From Clostridium_AM tanneri (GTDB taxonomy: Bacteria; Bacillota; Clostridia; Clostridiales; Clostridiaceae): 64,000 bases of DNA. Position 1 is the first letter of the stretch. Each line of letters begins with the position of its first letter. The stretch spans positions 1-64,000 of the forward strand of contig NZ_JARUJP010000002.1 in the NCBI RefSeq assembly GCF_033659955.1, given 5' to 3'. This document shows, one piece after another, positions 62,467 through 64,000 of the stretch. Position numbers and translations under genes: made by a program. Under the pieces are notes generated by a model. That model was given only the letters and a program-made list of their open reading frames with translations, was not told where the DNA came from and did not search any database.

Positions 62467-62549
62467 TATTATGATACTGGACTGAGTTAACTAGAGGGGT
62501 GCTTTATTATCCCTAAATAATATAAAAATAGAAACTTGGAGGTAATTTA

Positions 62550-63368
62550 ATGTATAAATTAGTAGCACTTGATATGGATGGTACCTTACTAAATGAAGAT
62601 AAAACTATATCTAAAGAGAATTTAGAAGCTATAAAAAATGCTCAGAAAAATGGCGTAAAGGTAGTTTTAGCTACTGGAAGACCTATAAAAGGTATCGAAA
62701 AATACCTAAAGGAATTAAACCTGATTACTGAAAATGACTATGCTGTTACCTTTAATGGTGCAGTAATTCAAAATACTAAAACCGGAAAAGTTATAGCTGA
62801 AAATCTTCTAAATCTAGATGATGCTAAGTATATATATAATTTAACTGCTAAATTAGGTGTTGGAATTTTTATATCTACTCCTAATTCTTGTATAACACCT
62901 AAAGCTGACAAGTATAGTGAATTAGAAACTACTATGAATAACCTTCCATTAGAAATTTTAGACTTTAATAAAATTAATGAAGATACTACTGTCGTTAAAG
63001 TAATTGTTACAGGTGATGAGGAGATTTTATCTGAAGCAGCAGAAAAGCTTCCTAAAGAAATATATAATAAATATACAGTGGTAAGAAGCGCTCCTTTTTT
63101 CCTTGAATTTATCAATAAGAAAGTTAATAAGGGTTTTGGAGTAGAACTTCTAGCTAAAAGCCTCGGTATAAATTCAAAAGAAGTAATTTGCATGGGTGAC
63201 GCTGGAAATGACATACACATGATAAAATACGCTGGACTTGGCGTTGCTATGGGTAATGCCTTCCCAGAAGTGAAAAAAATAGCTAACTATGTAACAAAGA
63301 CAAATATAGAAAATGGTGTTGCTCATGTAATAAACAAATTTATTCTAGAAGATGGCAAGGCTTGTTAA
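62550..63368 (+). CDS. Cof-type HAD-IIB phosphatase
   Basis: 272 residues. HAD motif I DMDGTLL (8-14), motif II LATGRP, motif III Lys before GFGVELLAKSLGI, and motif IV GDAGNDIHMIKYAGLGVAMGNA, with the IIB cap in between. Members dephosphorylate sugar phosphates or flavin and vitamin precursors; the substrate is not predictable. ATG after TGGAGG, monocistronic. Confidence 0.93.
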   Translation: MYKLVALDMDGTLLNEDKTISKENLEAIKNAQKNGVKVVLATGRPIKGIEKYLKELNLITENDYAVTFNGAVIQNTKTGKVIAENLLNLDDAKYIYNLTAKLGVGIFISTPNSCITPKADKYSELETTMNNLPLEILDFNKINEDTTVVKVIVTGDEEILSEAAEKLPKEIYNKYTVVRSAPFFLEFINKKVNKGFGVELLAKSLGINSKEVICMGDAGNDIHMIKYAGLGVAMGNAFPEVKKIANYVTKTNIENGVAHVINKFILEDGKAC

Positions 63369-63410
63369 TGCCTATGAATAAAACCCCGTAACTGTATATT
63401 ATAAAAATGA

Positions 63411-63460
63411 AAAGCATGTGATTTTATATAAATACTCAATTAAATCACATGCTTTAGTTA
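63411..63460 (-). terminator. Terminator between the HAD gene and trpS
   Basis: A perfect 14-bp stem AAAGCATGTGATTT / AAATCACATGCTTT (63411-63424, 63442-63455). The T-rich tail is better on the minus strand, suggesting it serves trpS and, more weakly, the HAD gene. Confidence 0.7.
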
Positions 63461-63485
63461 TACTCTTTTATTAAATATAGAAAAC

Positions 63486-64000
63486 TTATTTAGACACAGG
63501 AATAAAACCTATCTTTTTCTGCATTTTTCTTAGCATTTTGCTAGAAACATAGTAAGCTTTTTCTGCTCCTTTTTTATATATGCTTTCAATATATTCTTTA
63601 TCGTTCAAAATTTCATTTACCTTTTTCTGTATAGGTTCTAGCTCATTTACTATAGCCTCTGCTACGTCAACTTTAAACTGAGCATACCCCTGTCCTTGAT
63701 ATTTATTTTCTATTTCCTCTATAGTCATGCCTGTTATAGCGTTTAATATTGTAATTAAATTTTTCACTCCAGGCTGCTCATCACTATATTTAACAACTCC
63801 TATGCTATCTGTAACAGCCCTGCTTATTTTCCTTCTTATAACCTCTGGAGGATCCATTATCAGTATATAGCTATTAGGGTTATCTGATGACTTTGACATC
63901 TTCTTAGTTGGCTCTTGCAAATCCATGATTTTAGCACCTGCTTCTGGAATGTATGGTTCAGGTATATTGAATGTAGGGCTATATAGATTATTAAATCTTT
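63486..64000 (-). CDS. trpS: Tryptophan--tRNA ligase (partial, N-terminus outside window)
   Basis: The C-terminal 171 codons of a class I synthetase. The frame is open to the window edge and reads PEPYIPEAGAKIMDLQEPTKKMSKSSDNP, containing the KMSKS loop, then the C-terminal helical domain (ISRAVTDSIGVVKYS, PGVKNLITILNAITG). The HIGH motif lies beyond base 64000. The Met in KIMDLQEP is internal and not the start. Confidence 0.94.
   Translation of the reverse strand, partial: RFNNLYSPTFNIPEPYIPEAGAKIMDLQEPTKKMSKSSDNPNSYILIMDPPEVIRRKISRAVTDSIGVVKYSDEQPGVKNLITILNAITGMTIEEIENKYQGQGYAQFKVDVAEAIVNELEPIQKKVNEILNDKEYIESIYKKGAEKAYYVSSKMLRKMQKKIGFIPVSK

Noticed and set aside
62480..62530. Possible small riboswitch around AGAGGGGTGC before the HAD gene
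   Set aside because: Only a three-pair GGG/CCC stem; does not match the preQ1 or other class consensus.

Overview
The window comes from an AT-rich, low-GC Gram-positive anaerobe, almost certainly an acetogenic Clostridium. The main evidence is a complete Wood-Ljungdahl (reductive acetyl-CoA) carbon-fixation operon on the minus strand. Its transcribed order is cooS, cooC, fhs, fchA, folD, metV, metF, lpdA, a second cooC-like gene, acsD, acsC, acsE, acsB and gcvH (48686 down to 32905), the arrangement I recall from the C. ljungdahlii/C. autoethanogenum/C. carboxidivorans group. Species was not determined. I see no prophage, insertion sequence, CRISPR array or rRNA.

Layout. 1-2.7 kb: nfnB (cut by the window edge) and nfnA, the electron-bifurcating transhydrogenase, followed upstream by the redox repressor rex; a Rex-like operator overlaps the nfnA -10 box. 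3-6.5 kb: an ABC-F ATPase, a degenerate receiver/zinc-ribbon protein, a thiamine-binding protein and a hemerythrin. 6.5-13.1 kb: a LytS/LytTR two-component pair divergent from two tandem cstA transporter genes, an arrangement like known pyruvate-sensing systems. 13-23.7 kb: M16 protease, proC, pyruvate carboxylase, tsaD, a RusA-type resolvase with a zinc ribbon, and a DUF1836 regulator. 23.8-28.2 kb: a three-gene glp-type dehydrogenase operon behind a leader attenuator, and an FNT formate/nitrite channel. 28.2-32.9 kb: lipoate ligase, DUF3786, a His-rich CooJ-like protein, CooT and the corrinoid activator AcsV. These look like an accessory block for nickel, corrinoid and lipoyl maturation of the adjoining operon. 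32.9-48.7 kb: the Wood-Ljungdahl operon. 49.5-52.8 kb: a peptide transporter, tRNA-Trp and a degenerate ZnuA-like lipoprotein. 53-64 kb: tsaE-tsaB-rimI, tyrS, a small P-loop protein, an AlbA_2 protein, a tiny zinc-ribbon gene with a structured leader, an ECF S component, an lmo0937-type peptide, a PAP2 protein, prfC, a Cof-type HAD phosphatase and partial trpS.

How it works together. Fhs, FchA, FolD and MetF/MetV carry the methyl branch from formate to methyl-THF. AcsE passes the methyl group to the corrinoid protein AcsCD. CooS makes CO from CO2 and AcsB assembles acetyl-CoA. AcsV re-reduces inactive corrinoid, and the CooC proteins, CooT and the His-rich protein plausibly supply nickel. NfnAB balances NADH, NADPH and ferredoxin, and Rex reads NADH/NAD+. 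Pyruvate carboxylase and the CstA pair connect to C3 metabolism.

The most unusual signals are regulatory. Five strong non-terminator hairpins lie at selected gene junctions inside the Wood-Ljungdahl operon. A long stem buries the ribosome-binding site of the 54-residue zinc-ribbon gene. There is an attenuator ahead of the glp operon, and a terminator placed directly against the acsV ribosome-binding site. All function calls rest on motif recognition by eye; no database search or folding program was run.
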